From NCBI GenBank assembly GCA_965204835.1, contig OZ242017.1, positions 1,860,001 through 1,924,000 of the forward strand: DNA of 64,000 bases, given 5' to 3'. The notes beneath the pieces are model-generated. The model searched no databases. It had not been told where the DNA came from and was given only the letters and a program-made list of their open reading frames with translations. The position numbers and the translations under genes were made by a program. The stretch comes from VXMT01 sp965204835. GTDB lineage: Bacteria; Chloroflexota; Dehalococcoidia; UBA2979. Positions 52,871 through 61,708 of this stretch are shown piece by piece; position 1 is the first letter of the stretch, and each line of letters begins with the position of its first letter.

Positions 52871-54345
52871 ACGGCCGCCTGCACCAGCAGCGCGATGGGC
52901 TCGACGCCGCTCTCAACCACGTCGGTGAGCAGTCTCGGGTAGACGCCGACGCCGATGATGAAGATGAGCATGGCGGCCATCGCCGCGTACTCCCACCACT
53001 CGTCGGCGTCGGTGAGGCCGGACCAGCGCTCGTCGGGCGGGCCGGTGAAGACGCGCTGCACGGCCCAGAGGATGTAGCCGGCGGCCAGCACCACGCCGAA
53101 GACCCCGAAGATCGTCGCGGCGGGGTGCGCCTGGATCGTGCCCGCGAAGACGGTGAACTCGGCGACGAAGCCGCTCAGCGCCGGCAGCCCGAGCGAGGCG
53201 AGGCCTGCGACGATCATGACCACGCCGAGGATCGGCATGCGGTGCAGCAGGCCGCTCATGTCGGAGATCTGCCGCGTGTGCGTGCGGTCGTAGATGAGCC
53301 CGACGACGATGAAGAGCAGGCCGGTGATCGTGCCGTGCGTGAACATCTGCAGCGCCGCGCCGGAGAGCCCGACCGCGCCCAGCGCCGAGACGCCGAGCAG
53401 CACGTACCCCATGTGCGAGACGGAGGAGTAGGCCACGAGCCGTTTCAGGTCGCGCTGCTGGAGCGTGAGGATCGCCCCCCAGATGATCGACGCGGCCGCG
53501 ATGATCGCGAGGATCACGCCGAAGTCGCGCGCCTGGTCCGGCATGATCGGCAGCGCGATGCGCAGGATGCCGTAGCCGCCCATCTTCAGCAGCACGCCCG
53601 CCAGCATCACCGACACCGCCGTCGGCGCGTCGGTGTGGGCGTCGGGCAGCCAGGTGTGGACGGGGATGACCGGCAGCTTCACCAGGAACGCCGCCATCAC
53701 CAGCCAGAAGACGATCGAGAGCGGGATCACCGCGTCGGTCGGCCGCCCCGCCTCGGTGGCGAGCACGGCGATGTCGAAGGTGCCCGCGGTCAGCCCCAGC
53801 ACGAGGAAGCCGACGAGCATGAACGCCGAGCCGCCCATGGTGAAGAGCAGGAACTTCATCGCGCTGTAGCGCGGACGCCCCGATCCCCAGATCGAGATCA
53901 GCATGTACATCGGGAGCAACTCGAGCTCCCAGAAGAAGAAGAACTGCACGAGGTCGAGCGAGAGGAAGACGCCCGCCACGGCGGTCTCGAGGACGAGCAG
54001 CCACGCGAAGTACTGCTTCGGCCGCAGGTCGATGTTCCACGACACGAGCACCGCGGCGAGCGAGAGCAGGCCCGTGAGCAGCACCAGCGGCGCGGACAGC
54101 CCGTCGACGCCGAGCGCGTACTGCACCGTGAATCCGGTGTCGCCGCCAGAGATCCACTCGAAGCGGTCGACGAACTGGTAGCCGGGGTTGTCGGGGTCGA
54201 AGCGGATGAAGATCGCGATCGACATGATGAACGTCAGCACGCTGTAGAAGAGCGCGACCCAGCGGGCGTTGCCCTCGCTGTCGCGCGGCAGCGTCAGCAC
54301 CGTGAGTGCCCCGACGAGCGGCAGCAGCAGGAATACCGACAGCAT
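52867..54345 (-). CDS. nuoM: NADH-quinone oxidoreductase subunit M
   Basis: 492 residues, about 14 helices. FFFFWELELLPMYMLISIWG contains the conserved Glu of helix 5; KLPVIPVHTWLPDAHTDAPT and KRLVAYSSVSHMGYVLLG hold the channel Lys and His. Antiporter-like proton channel. Starts directly after the nuoL stop. Confidence 0.96.
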   Translation of the reverse strand: MLSVFLLLPLVGALTVLTLPRDSEGNARWVALFYSVLTFIMSIAIFIRFDPDNPGYQFVDRFEWISGGDTGFTVQYALGVDGLSAPLVLLTGLLSLAAVLVSWNIDLRPKQYFAWLLVLETAVAGVFLSLDLVQFFFFWELELLPMYMLISIWGSGRPRYSAMKFLLFTMGGSAFMLVGFLVLGLTAGTFDIAVLATEAGRPTDAVIPLSIVFWLVMAAFLVKLPVIPVHTWLPDAHTDAPTAVSVMLAGVLLKMGGYGILRIALPIMPDQARDFGVILAIIAAASIIWGAILTLQQRDLKRLVAYSSVSHMGYVLLGVSALGAVGLSGAALQMFTHGTITGLLFIVVGLIYDRTHTRQISDMSGLLHRMPILGVVMIVAGLASLGLPALSGFVAEFTVFAGTIQAHPAATIFGVFGVVLAAGYILWAVQRVFTGPPDERWSGLTDADEWWEYAAMAAMLIFIIGVGVYPRLLTDVVESGVEPIALLVQAAV

Positions 54346-56286
54346 CTAGCGCTCCAGTACGTCCGTGCCGAGGACCGCGATGATCACCATCGCGATCACG
54401 ACGCCCGCGAGGAAGAGTGAGGTGTAGCCCTGCACGTAGCCGGCCTCGACGCGCCGCATCGCGTCACCGGCGCGGCGCACACTCTCGGCGAACTGGTCGA
54501 CGGCGAAGTCGATGATGTAGGTGTCGACGAGCTGCGCGGCGCGCTGGATCACGCCGTTGAGGATCCAGCGCACGATCACCGTCTCGGCGATGAAGTCGAG
54601 GTAGTACTTCGCCTCGACGACCATCGGCAGCGGGCCAAGCCGGCCGCGCACCTCGGCGGCCGATGGGCGGCCGTAGTGGTAGATGGCCGCCGCGACGCCG
54701 ATGCCGCCGAAGGCCATGACGAGCGAGACGGCGACGATGCCGCCGTAGATGTCCGGCGCGCCGTGGCGCAGCTCCGCCGGCAACGCCCCCTCGACGAGGT
54801 GCGAGAAGCCGCCGCCGAGGTTGAAGAAGCCCGCGATGACCGCCGGGACGGCCAGGATGAGCAGCGGGAGCGCCATCGAGCGAGGCGACTCGTGCGGCTC
54901 GCCGTGGATCTCGGCGTCGGCGTGCTCCGGCTCCTCGCCGCCCTGGTACTGGCCCCAGAACGTCATGAAGATCGCGCGGAACATGTAGAGCGCGGTCATG
55001 CCCGCGACGAGCGCTCCGACGACGAAGAGCACCTTCTCGTGCTTCCACGCGTCGAGCAGGATCTCGTCCTTGCTCCAGAAGCCGGCGAGCGGGAACACCC
55101 CGGCCAGCGAGAGCGAGCCGATCACGAACGTCCAGTAGGTGATCGGCATGTAGTCGCGCAGCCCGCCCATGCGCCGCATGTCGAAGGTGTGCGTCGCGTG
55201 GTTCACTGAGCCCGCGCCGAGGAAGAGCAGCGCCTTGAAGAAGGCGTGCGTGAAGAGGTGGAAGATCGCCGCGACGAAGCCGAAGACACCCAGCGCCATC
55301 ACCATGTAGCCGATCTGCGAGATCGTGGAGTACGCCAGCACGCGCTTGATGTCCGTCTGCACCAGGCCGAGCGTGGCGGCGAGGAGCGCCGTGAACCCGC
55401 CCGTGTACGCGACGAGGTCGAGGACCTGCGCCGGGGCCGCCTCGAAGCTCGGGAAGAAGCGCGCGATCAGGTAGACGCCCGCGACGACCATCGTTGCGGC
55501 GTGGATGAGCGCGGAGACCGGGGTGGGGCCCTCCATGGCGTCGGGCAGCCAGATGTGCAGCGGGAACTGCGCGGACTTGCCGACGGCCCCCGAGAACAGG
55601 CCGAGGGTGAACCCGGTGAGCACGGCGGCCCCGATGCCGCCCGCGACGGCAAGCTCGTTGATCGCGGCGATGTCGAGCAGACCGGTCTTCGACCAGATGA
55701 GGATCACGGCGAGCAGGAACGCGAAGTCGCCGAACCTCGTGACGATGAACGCCTTCTTCGCCGCCGCGGCCGCCGACGGCCGGTCGAACCAGAACCCGAT
55801 CAGCAGGTACGAGGCGAGGCCGACCAGCTCCCAGTGCACGAAGAGCTGGAGCAGGCTCGATGCGAGCACGAGCCCGAGCATCGCCGCCGTGAACAGCGAC
55901 ATCGACGCGAAGTAGCGCGCGTAGCCACTGTCGCCGTGCATGTAGCCGACGGAGTAGATCTGGACGAGCAGCGAGACGCTGGTGACGACGAAGACCATGA
56001 TCCCGGCCAGGCCGTCCATGTGGACGCCCATCGTGACGTCGAGATCGAACAGCGTGACCCACGTGTGCGGCGCGAATCCGAGCGACTCCCCGTCGTTGCC
56101 GATGGCGCTGTCGAGCGCCCAGAGCGAGGCGAGCCACGCGATGCCGATGGCCGCGATCGTGATGCGGCCGGCCCACTCGTCCTGGAACCACGGCGCGCGG
56201 TGCAGCGCCACGATCGCGACGAACGAGGCGACCGGGGCGAAGTAGATCGCCCAGACGACGGCTTCCGGGACGGTGCCGAGGATCAT
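54346..56286 (-). CDS. nuoL: NADH-quinone oxidoreductase subunit L
   Basis: 646 residues: about 14 core helices followed by a C-terminal part with the lateral helix (AQLVDTYIIDFAVDQFAES) and a last membrane helix. FVHWELVGLASYLLIGFW, AQFPLHIWLPDAMEGPTPVS and KRVLAYSTISQIGYMVMALG are intact. Distal proton channel of complex I. Confidence 0.96.
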   Translation of the reverse strand: MILGTVPEAVVWAIYFAPVASFVAIVALHRAPWFQDEWAGRITIAAIGIAWLASLWALDSAIGNDGESLGFAPHTWVTLFDLDVTMGVHMDGLAGIMVFVVTSVSLLVQIYSVGYMHGDSGYARYFASMSLFTAAMLGLVLASSLLQLFVHWELVGLASYLLIGFWFDRPSAAAAAKKAFIVTRFGDFAFLLAVILIWSKTGLLDIAAINELAVAGGIGAAVLTGFTLGLFSGAVGKSAQFPLHIWLPDAMEGPTPVSALIHAATMVVAGVYLIARFFPSFEAAPAQVLDLVAYTGGFTALLAATLGLVQTDIKRVLAYSTISQIGYMVMALGVFGFVAAIFHLFTHAFFKALLFLGAGSVNHATHTFDMRRMGGLRDYMPITYWTFVIGSLSLAGVFPLAGFWSKDEILLDAWKHEKVLFVVGALVAGMTALYMFRAIFMTFWGQYQGGEEPEHADAEIHGEPHESPRSMALPLLILAVPAVIAGFFNLGGGFSHLVEGALPAELRHGAPDIYGGIVAVSLVMAFGGIGVAAAIYHYGRPSAAEVRGRLGPLPMVVEAKYYLDFIAETVIVRWILNGVIQRAAQLVDTYIIDFAVDQFAESVRRAGDAMRRVEAGYVQGYTSLFLAGVVIAMVIIAVLGTDVLER

Positions 56287-56320
56287 GCGGCCTCACTCGC
56301 GTGCATACGCACCCCGCGAC

Positions 56321-56509
56321 TCAAATCTTGTTCAGCACTTCGCGCGCCACGTGTGTCTTGCCGTCCGGCACCCACAGCTCCCGCGGGTCCGACATGGCGC
56401 CGACCTCCAGAGGCGGGACGATGCGCACCGAGACGGCCTCGGTCATGAACAGCTCCCACCACGTCGAGGCGGCGTAGCCGTCGGGCACGTCCATGAACTT
56501 CACCCACAT
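56321..56509 (-). CDS. Small soluble protein in the nuo operon (DUF2007-like)
   Basis: 62 residues from ATG with AGGGGGG upstream. WVKFMDVPDGYAASTWWELF, VSVRIVPPLE and ELWVPDGKTHVAREVLNKI suggest a small ferredoxin-like fold as in DUF2007 (putative signal-transducing) proteins. It lies between nuoK and nuoL, in the same direction, with 13 bp and 34 bp gaps. Complex I operons do not normally have a gene here. It could be an assembly or regulatory factor; that is inference. Confidence 0.6.
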   Translation of the reverse strand: MWVKFMDVPDGYAASTWWELFMTEAVSVRIVPPLEVGAMSDPRELWVPDGKTHVAREVLNKI

Positions 56510-56522
56510 CGTGCGCGCCCCC

Positions 56523-56849
56523 CTACCACCGCAGCAGGTTGATGCGATCGAGGTCTACGGTCTCGCGGCGGCGGTAGATCAGCACCGACAACGCCAGCGC
56601 CACGGCCGCCTCGGCCGCCGCGACGGTGAGCACGAACACCACGAAGACGTGCCCGTCCAGCGGCTCGTCCTTCACCGCGAACGCGGCCGAGAAGCGCGAG
56701 AACGAGAGGAACGAGAGGTTGACCGCGTTCAGCATCAGCTCGATGCCCATCAGCACCGCGATCGCGTTGCGCTTCGCCAGCGCGATGGCGATGCCGACGC
56801 CGAACAGCAGGCCGGAGACGGTCAGGTAGTGGACGAGGTCGACGCTCAT
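56523..56849 (-). CDS. nuoK: NADH-quinone oxidoreductase subunit K
   Basis: 108 residues, three helices. AIAVLMGIELMLNAVNLSFL carries the conserved Glu of helix 2, and AAAEAAVALALSVLIYRR that of helix 3. Starts on the nuoJ stop (ATGA). Confidence 0.96.
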   Translation of the reverse strand: MSVDLVHYLTVSGLLFGVGIAIALAKRNAIAVLMGIELMLNAVNLSFLSFSRFSAAFAVKDEPLDGHVFVVFVLTVAAAEAAVALALSVLIYRRRETVDLDRINLLRW

Positions 56850-57361
56850 GCGGACTCATCCTCCCGCACGAGCACGATCGCCCCGATCAGCGCGGCGAGC
56901 AGCAGCACCGAGGCGATCTCGAACGCCAGCACGTACTTGCCGACCAGCAGGTCGCCGATGACGTTGGCGGTCGTCTCGAAGTCACGCTCGGCAAGCAGGT
57001 AACCGGAGAGCGTGTTCCACTCGACGTCGACGGCCACGAAGGCGACGGTCACGGCCACGGCGGCGCCGATCGCGACGCCCGGCACGAGGTAGAGGCCGTT
57101 GCCGTTGTTGCGCCCGGCGAGGGGCGCGAGCATGACGGCGAAGACGATGAGCACCGGGATCGCACCGGCGTAGATCAGGATCTGCGCGATCGCGATGAAG
57201 TCACCGGAGAGCGTCAGGAACAGCCCGGCCGTCGCCACGAACGAGAGCACGAGGAACGCGAGCGCCCGGATCAGGTCGCTCGCGAGGAAGACGCCGATCG
57301 CCCCACCCACCGCGATCGCGGAGAGCAGGTAGAAGGCGACGATGATGCCGAGCGATTCCAT
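56846..57361 (-). CDS. nuoJ: NADH-quinone oxidoreductase subunit J
   Basis: 171 residues, five helices; GDFIAIAQILIYAGAIPVLIVFAVML is the typical helix 3 region (here AIAQILIYAGAIPVLIVF). Follows nuoH with its ATG directly after the nuoH TAG. No nuoI lies between them, unlike most complex I operons. Confidence 0.95.
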   Translation of the reverse strand: MESLGIIVAFYLLSAIAVGGAIGVFLASDLIRALAFLVLSFVATAGLFLTLSGDFIAIAQILIYAGAIPVLIVFAVMLAPLAGRNNGNGLYLVPGVAIGAAVAVTVAFVAVDVEWNTLSGYLLAERDFETTANVIGDLLVGKYVLAFEIASVLLLAALIGAIVLVREDESA

Positions 57362-58783
57362 CTAGGTCGCGGTCCCCATTCGCTGCGCCGCCTCGATGCC
57401 GCCGACCTGCTGCGCCAGCTCGGCGCGGCGCGGCCCGCCGGCGTCGGGCTGGTAGCCGATGCGGCGCGCCCAGTCGCGGAAGAGGATGACCGCGGCGCCC
57501 CAGTTCACGACGGTGAAGAGCCCGAGGCTCACCAGCCCCGGCGCGTCCCAGCGCGCCAGCAGCGACGCCTCGACGGCGACGATGAGCAGGTTGAACAGCG
57601 AGAGCGGGATGAGGTACTGCCACGCGAAGCGCATCAGCTGGTCCAGCCGGAAGCGCGGCAGCGTGCCTCGCAGCCACACGAGCACGAAGTACGCTGCGGA
57701 GAGCTTCACGAACAGGATCAGGTAGCCGGGAATCCACTCCTCGAGGCCGAACGCCGACCACCCGCCGAGGAAGAACGTCGCGACGAGGGTCGAGACGAGC
57801 AGCGCGTTGCCGAGCTCGACGGCGTAGAAGAGCCCGAACTTCATCCCCGAGTACTCGGTGTGGAACCCCGCCACGATCTCCGACTCCGCCTCGGCGATGT
57901 CGTTGGGCGTGCGGTTCAGCTCGGCGGTCGAGGAGAAGAAGTAGGTCACCATCGCGATGGGCAGGAGCGCGACGAGCCAGAGGTTGTGGTCGGCCTGCCA
58001 CTGCACGATCTCGGAGAGCTGCATCGAGCCGGTGATGAGCACCACCGAGAGCAGCGCGATCGAGAGCGGGATCTCGTACGAGATCATCATCGCCACAGTC
58101 CGCATCGAGCCGAGCAGCGCGTAGTGGTTGTTCGACGCCCAGCCCGCGAGGAACACCGCGAGCGTGGTGAGCGAGCTGACGGCGATGAGGTAGAGCACGC
58201 CGACGTTGATGTCGAGGTACGCCATCTTCGGCGCCCACGGGACGGGACCCCACGCGGTCATCATCGGGATGAAGATGATGGCCGGGGGCAGCAGGAAGAG
58301 GATGCGGTCCGCGCCGTCCGGCGTGAGCACTTCCTTCTGGATGAGCTTCACGGCGTCGGCGACCGGCTGCAGCAGCCCGTAGGGGCCGACGCGGTTCGGC
58401 CCGCGCCGGATCTGCATCCGCCCGATCAGCCGCCGCTCGACCCAGATCAGCACGAGCAGCGCGCCGCCGATGAACGACAGGATGCCGATCGCCCCGAGCA
58501 GCGCGCCCACGGCATACGAGATCCAGTGCTGCCCGACGATGTCGTCGAGGAACGCCGGCTGGTCGTCGTTGATGTTGTCGAGTTGGAGCTTGAGCTCCTC
58601 GACGGCGATGCCGAGGTCGCGGATGTCGTACCACTGGCCGTCGAGGCGGCCGTCGATGACGACGTAGCCGATGGCGGCGTTGACCGCGAGGAACCCGAGC
58701 GCGAAGACCGCGCCCACGATCATGAGCACGAGCGGCACGCGCGTTGCCGGCTTCCTGCGGCCCTCCCGCAGCGTCGCGCTCAC
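57362..58783 (-). CDS. nuoH: NADH-quinone oxidoreductase subunit H
   Basis: 473 residues from GTG overlapping the nuoD stop, longer than the 330-400 common for NuoH. The extra 75 N-terminal residues include one added helix (about 17-42) and a soluble stretch ending in FLDDIVGQHW. The core is standard: ERRLIGRMQIRRGPNRVGP, and the acidic quinone-channel loop NDIAEAESEIVAGFHTEYSG. Couples quinone reduction to proton pumping. An ~30-residue C-terminal tail is also extra. Confidence 0.94.
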   Translation of the reverse strand: MSATLREGRRKPATRVPLVLMIVGAVFALGFLAVNAAIGYVVIDGRLDGQWYDIRDLGIAVEELKLQLDNINDDQPAFLDDIVGQHWISYAVGALLGAIGILSFIGGALLVLIWVERRLIGRMQIRRGPNRVGPYGLLQPVADAVKLIQKEVLTPDGADRILFLLPPAIIFIPMMTAWGPVPWAPKMAYLDINVGVLYLIAVSSLTTLAVFLAGWASNNHYALLGSMRTVAMMISYEIPLSIALLSVVLITGSMQLSEIVQWQADHNLWLVALLPIAMVTYFFSSTAELNRTPNDIAEAESEIVAGFHTEYSGMKFGLFYAVELGNALLVSTLVATFFLGGWSAFGLEEWIPGYLILFVKLSAAYFVLVWLRGTLPRFRLDQLMRFAWQYLIPLSLFNLLIVAVEASLLARWDAPGLVSLGLFTVVNWGAAVILFRDWARRIGYQPDAGGPRRAELAQQVGGIEAAQRMGTAT

Positions 58784-59883
58784 CGGTCGATCTCCCCGAC
58801 CACGATGTCGACGGAGCCGAGCGCCACGATTGCGTCCGGCAGCGACGAGCCGACGGCCATCTCGCGCAGCAGCGAGAGGTTGATCAGCGAGGGCGCGCGG
58901 ACGTGGAAGCGGAACGGCGCGGACCCGCCGTCGGACACTACGTAGAACCCGAGCTCACCGCGCGGGCCCTCGACGCGCCCGTACGCCTCGCCGGGCTCGG
59001 GACGGAGCGCCAGCGGCGTGTCGGTCTTGTGCGGCCCCGCCGGGAGGGCGTCGAGCGCCTGGCGGATGATGCGCGTGGACTGCCGGACCTCCTCGAGGCG
59101 CACGAGGAAGCGGTCGTAGGCGTCGCCGTTGCGGCCCACGGGGATGTCGAAGTCCATGCGGTCGTAGACGCAGTAGGGCTCGGCCTTGCGGAGGTCCCAC
59201 GGGACGCCCGAGCCGCGCAGCATCGGCCCGCTCAGGGAGCCGTTGATGGCGTCCTCGGCGGTGATGGTGCCGACCCCGCGACTGCGCGCGAGCAGGATCT
59301 CGTTGTCGATCAGCAGCTCGGCGTACTCGTCGATGCGCTCCGGCATCTCGTCGATGAGCGAGTTGATGGCCGGGAAGAACTCGGGCGGCGGGTCGAAGGC
59401 AACGCCGCCGATGCGCATGTAGTTCGTCGTCAGGCGCGCGCCGCCCGTCATCTCGAACAGGTCGAGGATGCGCTCGCGCTCGCGGAACATGTACATCAGC
59501 GGGGTCTGCCACGCGCCGGCGTCGTTGACGAACGTGCCGTTCGCCATCGAGTGGCTCGCGATGCGCTGCAGCTCGGCGAAGATCACGCGCAGGTACGACG
59601 CACGCTCCGGCACCTCGACGCCCGCGAGGAGCTCGACGGCGAGGCAGTAGCCGAGGTTCCCGCTCATCGCCGCGAGGTAGTCGGCGCGGTCGGTGAAGGG
59701 GATGTTCTGGGTGTAGGTGCGCTCCTCGGCCAGCTTCTCCATCGAGCGGTGGAGGTAGCCGACGACCATGTCCATGTCCTGGATGCGCTCGCCGTCCATG
59801 ACCACGCGCAGGCGGAACACGCCGTGCGTCGAGGGGTGCTGGGGTCCGATGTTGAGGACGTACGGCTCGGTCGAGGTCGTCAT
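58780..59883 (-). CDS. nuoD: NADH-quinone oxidoreductase subunit D
   Basis: 367 residues, the compact bacterial length. The quinone-site loop GPQHPSTHGVFRL and the Tyr/Asp region (YLAAMSGNLGY) are present; the end LGSVDIVVGEIDR is canonical. Starts on the nuoC stop (ATGA). It needs NuoB to receive electrons from cluster N2, but nuoB is not in this cluster. Confidence 0.96.
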   Translation of the reverse strand: MTTSTEPYVLNIGPQHPSTHGVFRLRVVMDGERIQDMDMVVGYLHRSMEKLAEERTYTQNIPFTDRADYLAAMSGNLGYCLAVELLAGVEVPERASYLRVIFAELQRIASHSMANGTFVNDAGAWQTPLMYMFRERERILDLFEMTGGARLTTNYMRIGGVAFDPPPEFFPAINSLIDEMPERIDEYAELLIDNEILLARSRGVGTITAEDAINGSLSGPMLRGSGVPWDLRKAEPYCVYDRMDFDIPVGRNGDAYDRFLVRLEEVRQSTRIIRQALDALPAGPHKTDTPLALRPEPGEAYGRVEGPRGELGFYVVSDGGSAPFRFHVRAPSLINLSLLREMAVGSSLPDAIVALGSVDIVVGEIDR

Positions 59884-60395
59884 CGCGCCTGCACCCCCGG
59901 CTCCTCGAAGGGGAACTTGGGCAGACCGGGGTGGTGGTCCGGGATCTGGAGGAAGTCCTTGCGCAGCGGGAACCCAGGGTAGCCCTCCCACAGGAACATG
60001 CGACGCAGGTCCGGGTGGCCCTCGAAGCGGATCCCCATCAGGTCGTAGACCTCGCGCTCCTGGAGCAGCGCGCCCTTGTAGACGGGGTAGGAACTCGGCA
60101 GCGCCGGCTCATCGTGGTCGCCGACGACCGCCTTCACCACGATCTGGTGGTTCCGGTCCATCGACTGGAGGTGGTAGACGACCTCGAAGCGGTCGTGGCG
60201 GTCGACGGCGCAGAGGTTGGAGAGCTGCTTCGCGTCGAACTCGGCGCTGTCATGGAGCCAGCGCAGCACGTCCAGGACGCGCCGCGGCTCGACCTCGACC
60301 CACTCGGCGGTGGCGGTCGCGACGGCGCCGGGGAGCGCCGCGGAGAGCGCGGTGGCGACGGTGTCGCCGGTCAGCTGGGTGGGTCCGGCGGGCAC
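59880..60395 (-). CDS. nuoC: NADH-quinone oxidoreductase subunit C
   Basis: 171 residues if the GTG one base after the nuoA stop is used; an ATG 36 bases earlier, inside nuoA, is the alternative. Neither has a clear ribosome site. EREVYDLMGIRFEGHPDL and FLWEGYPGFPLRKDF are the 30-kDa subunit signature. Not fused to NuoB or NuoD. Confidence 0.92.
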   Translation of the reverse strand: MPAGPTQLTGDTVATALSAALPGAVATATAEWVEVEPRRVLDVLRWLHDSAEFDAKQLSNLCAVDRHDRFEVVYHLQSMDRNHQIVVKAVVGDHDEPALPSSYPVYKGALLQEREVYDLMGIRFEGHPDLRRMFLWEGYPGFPLRKDFLQIPDHHPGLPKFPFEEPGVQAR

Positions 60396-60396
60396 G

Positions 60397-60771
60397 TCAG
60401 CGCCAGTCCAGCGCGCGGCGACGCCACGCATAGGCGAGCCCGAAGGCGAGCACGCCGACGAAGATGCCGGCCTTGAACAGCGCGTCGGTGTTGAGGCTCA
60501 GGTGCTCGACGGCCCAGGGGTAGAGGAACACGACCTCGACGTCGAAGATCACGAAGCCGAGCGCGAAGAGGTAGTAGCGGGCGTTGAACTGGCCCCAGGC
60601 GTTGCCCTCGGCCTCGACGCCGCACTCGTAGGTGGCGCTCTTCACGGGGTCGGGGTTCTCGGGCCGCAGCCGGAGCCGGTAGAAGGCGTACGAAGCGACG
60701 AGCGGAATCGCGGGGAAGACGATGCCGAACAGGACGAGTACGCCGACGCGGCCGTACAGCTCAGGAATCAC
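60397..60771 (-). CDS. nuoA: NADH-quinone oxidoreductase subunit A
   Basis: 124 residues, three helices, from a GTG behind GAGGAG. ATYECGVEAEGNAWGQFNAR gives the YECG loop with the conserved Cys, and FDVEVVFLYPWA the conserved Asp/Glu of helix 2. First gene of the operon; nuoC follows at once. Confidence 0.95.
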   Translation of the reverse strand: MIPELYGRVGVLVLFGIVFPAIPLVASYAFYRLRLRPENPDPVKSATYECGVEAEGNAWGQFNARYYLFALGFVIFDVEVVFLYPWAVEHLSLNTDALFKAGIFVGVLAFGLAYAWRRRALDWR

Positions 60772-60881
60772 CCGGTGAGCTCCTCAGCATCCGTCGAGGC
60801 GGCCCGCCGCGCTCGCGGCCCAGCGACGCGCCTCCGCAGGGAGATGCGACCGTACGCCACCGCCGGGCCCCTTCGCGCCGG

Positions 60882-60910
60882 AATGTAGCACGGGCCTATA
60901 CCCCGGACAA
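60882..60910 (-). promoter_or_regulatory. nuo operon promoter, TTGTCC-N17-(TGc)TACATT
   Basis: On the minus strand TTGTCC (60905-60910), a 17-bp spacer ending in TGc, and TACATT (60882-60887). Leader of about 105 nt before nuoA. Confidence 0.6.
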
Positions 60911-60938
60911 TGCGACGCGTGTCGCCGAGCGACGTGGA

Positions 60939-61130
60939 TCACCCCAGCTTCGAGCGTCGCCACCGCCACAGCATCACGCCACCGAGCAGCATGATCGCGC
61001 TCAGCCCGGCATCCTCGGGCTCCCCGCGCACGAACGCCGCGATCACGGCCGCGATGCCCACCGCGACGAGGGCGACGCCGAGCGTGAGCAGAAAGTCGCG
61101 GGGGCGCGGGTTGTTTCCGGGCCCGCTCAC
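60939..61130 (-). CDS. Small two-helix membrane protein
   Basis: 63 residues from a GTG overlapping the GNAT stop (GTGA). Hydrophobic segments about 13-34 and 42-56, ending WRWRRSKLG, a positive inside tail. No family recognised. Coupling to the GNAT gene supports it. Confidence 0.5.
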   Translation of the reverse strand: MSGPGNNPRPRDFLLTLGVALVAVGIAAVIAAFVRGEPEDAGLSAIMLLGGVMLWRWRRSKLG

Positions 61131-61708
61131 GCGTCGGGGCCCGTCTTCAGGTCGCGCTCCGCGGTGGGTGGGTCGTACAGCTCCTCGCGCGCGATCTCCA
61201 TGCGCTCGAACTGGTATCCGTCGCGGCGGACCTGTCGCGTGCGGCGGAACCCGGCGTTCGCGAAGGCGCGCTGGGCGCGGGTGTTCGAGCTGAGCGTGTG
61301 CAGGTACATGCGCCGCAGCTCCAGCTCCCCGAACACGAACTCGAGGAGCGTGCGCACCGCATCGGAGCCGTAGCCACGCCCCCAGTACTCGCGCACGCCG
61401 ATGGTGATGCCCAGCTCCGCCTCGCGCAGCAGCGAGTCGTACCCGTAGTACATGACGTTGCCGATGTGGGTGCCGTGCTCCATCTCCTCGATGGCGTACG
61501 TGCGGCGGTACTTCGAGGGGCGGCGGATCTCCTCCGCGGTGGTCTTGAGGAACGTCTTGTAGCTCATCGTGATCGGGCGCGTGGCGTCGTAGGCGGCGAG
61601 CTCGACGTCCTTGCGCCATGCGTAGTCGCGCTCGGCGTCCTCGGCCTGCTTCTCGCGCAGGCGGACGAGCCGGCCCACGGCCACCACCCGGGGCGCCGTC
61701 GCCGTCAT
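61127..61708 (-). CDS. GNAT-family acetyltransferase, RimJ/RimL type
   Basis: 193 residues. GITIGVREYWGRGYGSDAVRTLL is the acetyl-CoA loop (here EYWGRGYGSDAVRTLL), and LELRRMYLHTLSSNTRAQRA followed by FANAGFRR is the typical RimJ/L-like end. Acceptor unknown: ribosomal protein N-termini or small amines. Starts on the Nudix stop codon (ATGA). Confidence 0.85.
   Translation of the reverse strand: MTATAPRVVAVGRLVRLREKQAEDAERDYAWRKDVELAAYDATRPITMSYKTFLKTTAEEIRRPSKYRRTYAIEEMEHGTHIGNVMYYGYDSLLREAELGITIGVREYWGRGYGSDAVRTLLEFVFGELELRRMYLHTLSSNTRAQRAFANAGFRRTRQVRRDGYQFERMEIAREELYDPPTAERDLKTGPDA

Noticed and set aside
53125..56448. Long plus-strand open frames opposite nuoL/nuoM
   Set aside because: Antisense shadows of highly biased codons; rich in Arg, His, Asp and Glu without domains, while the minus strand holds complete nuo genes.
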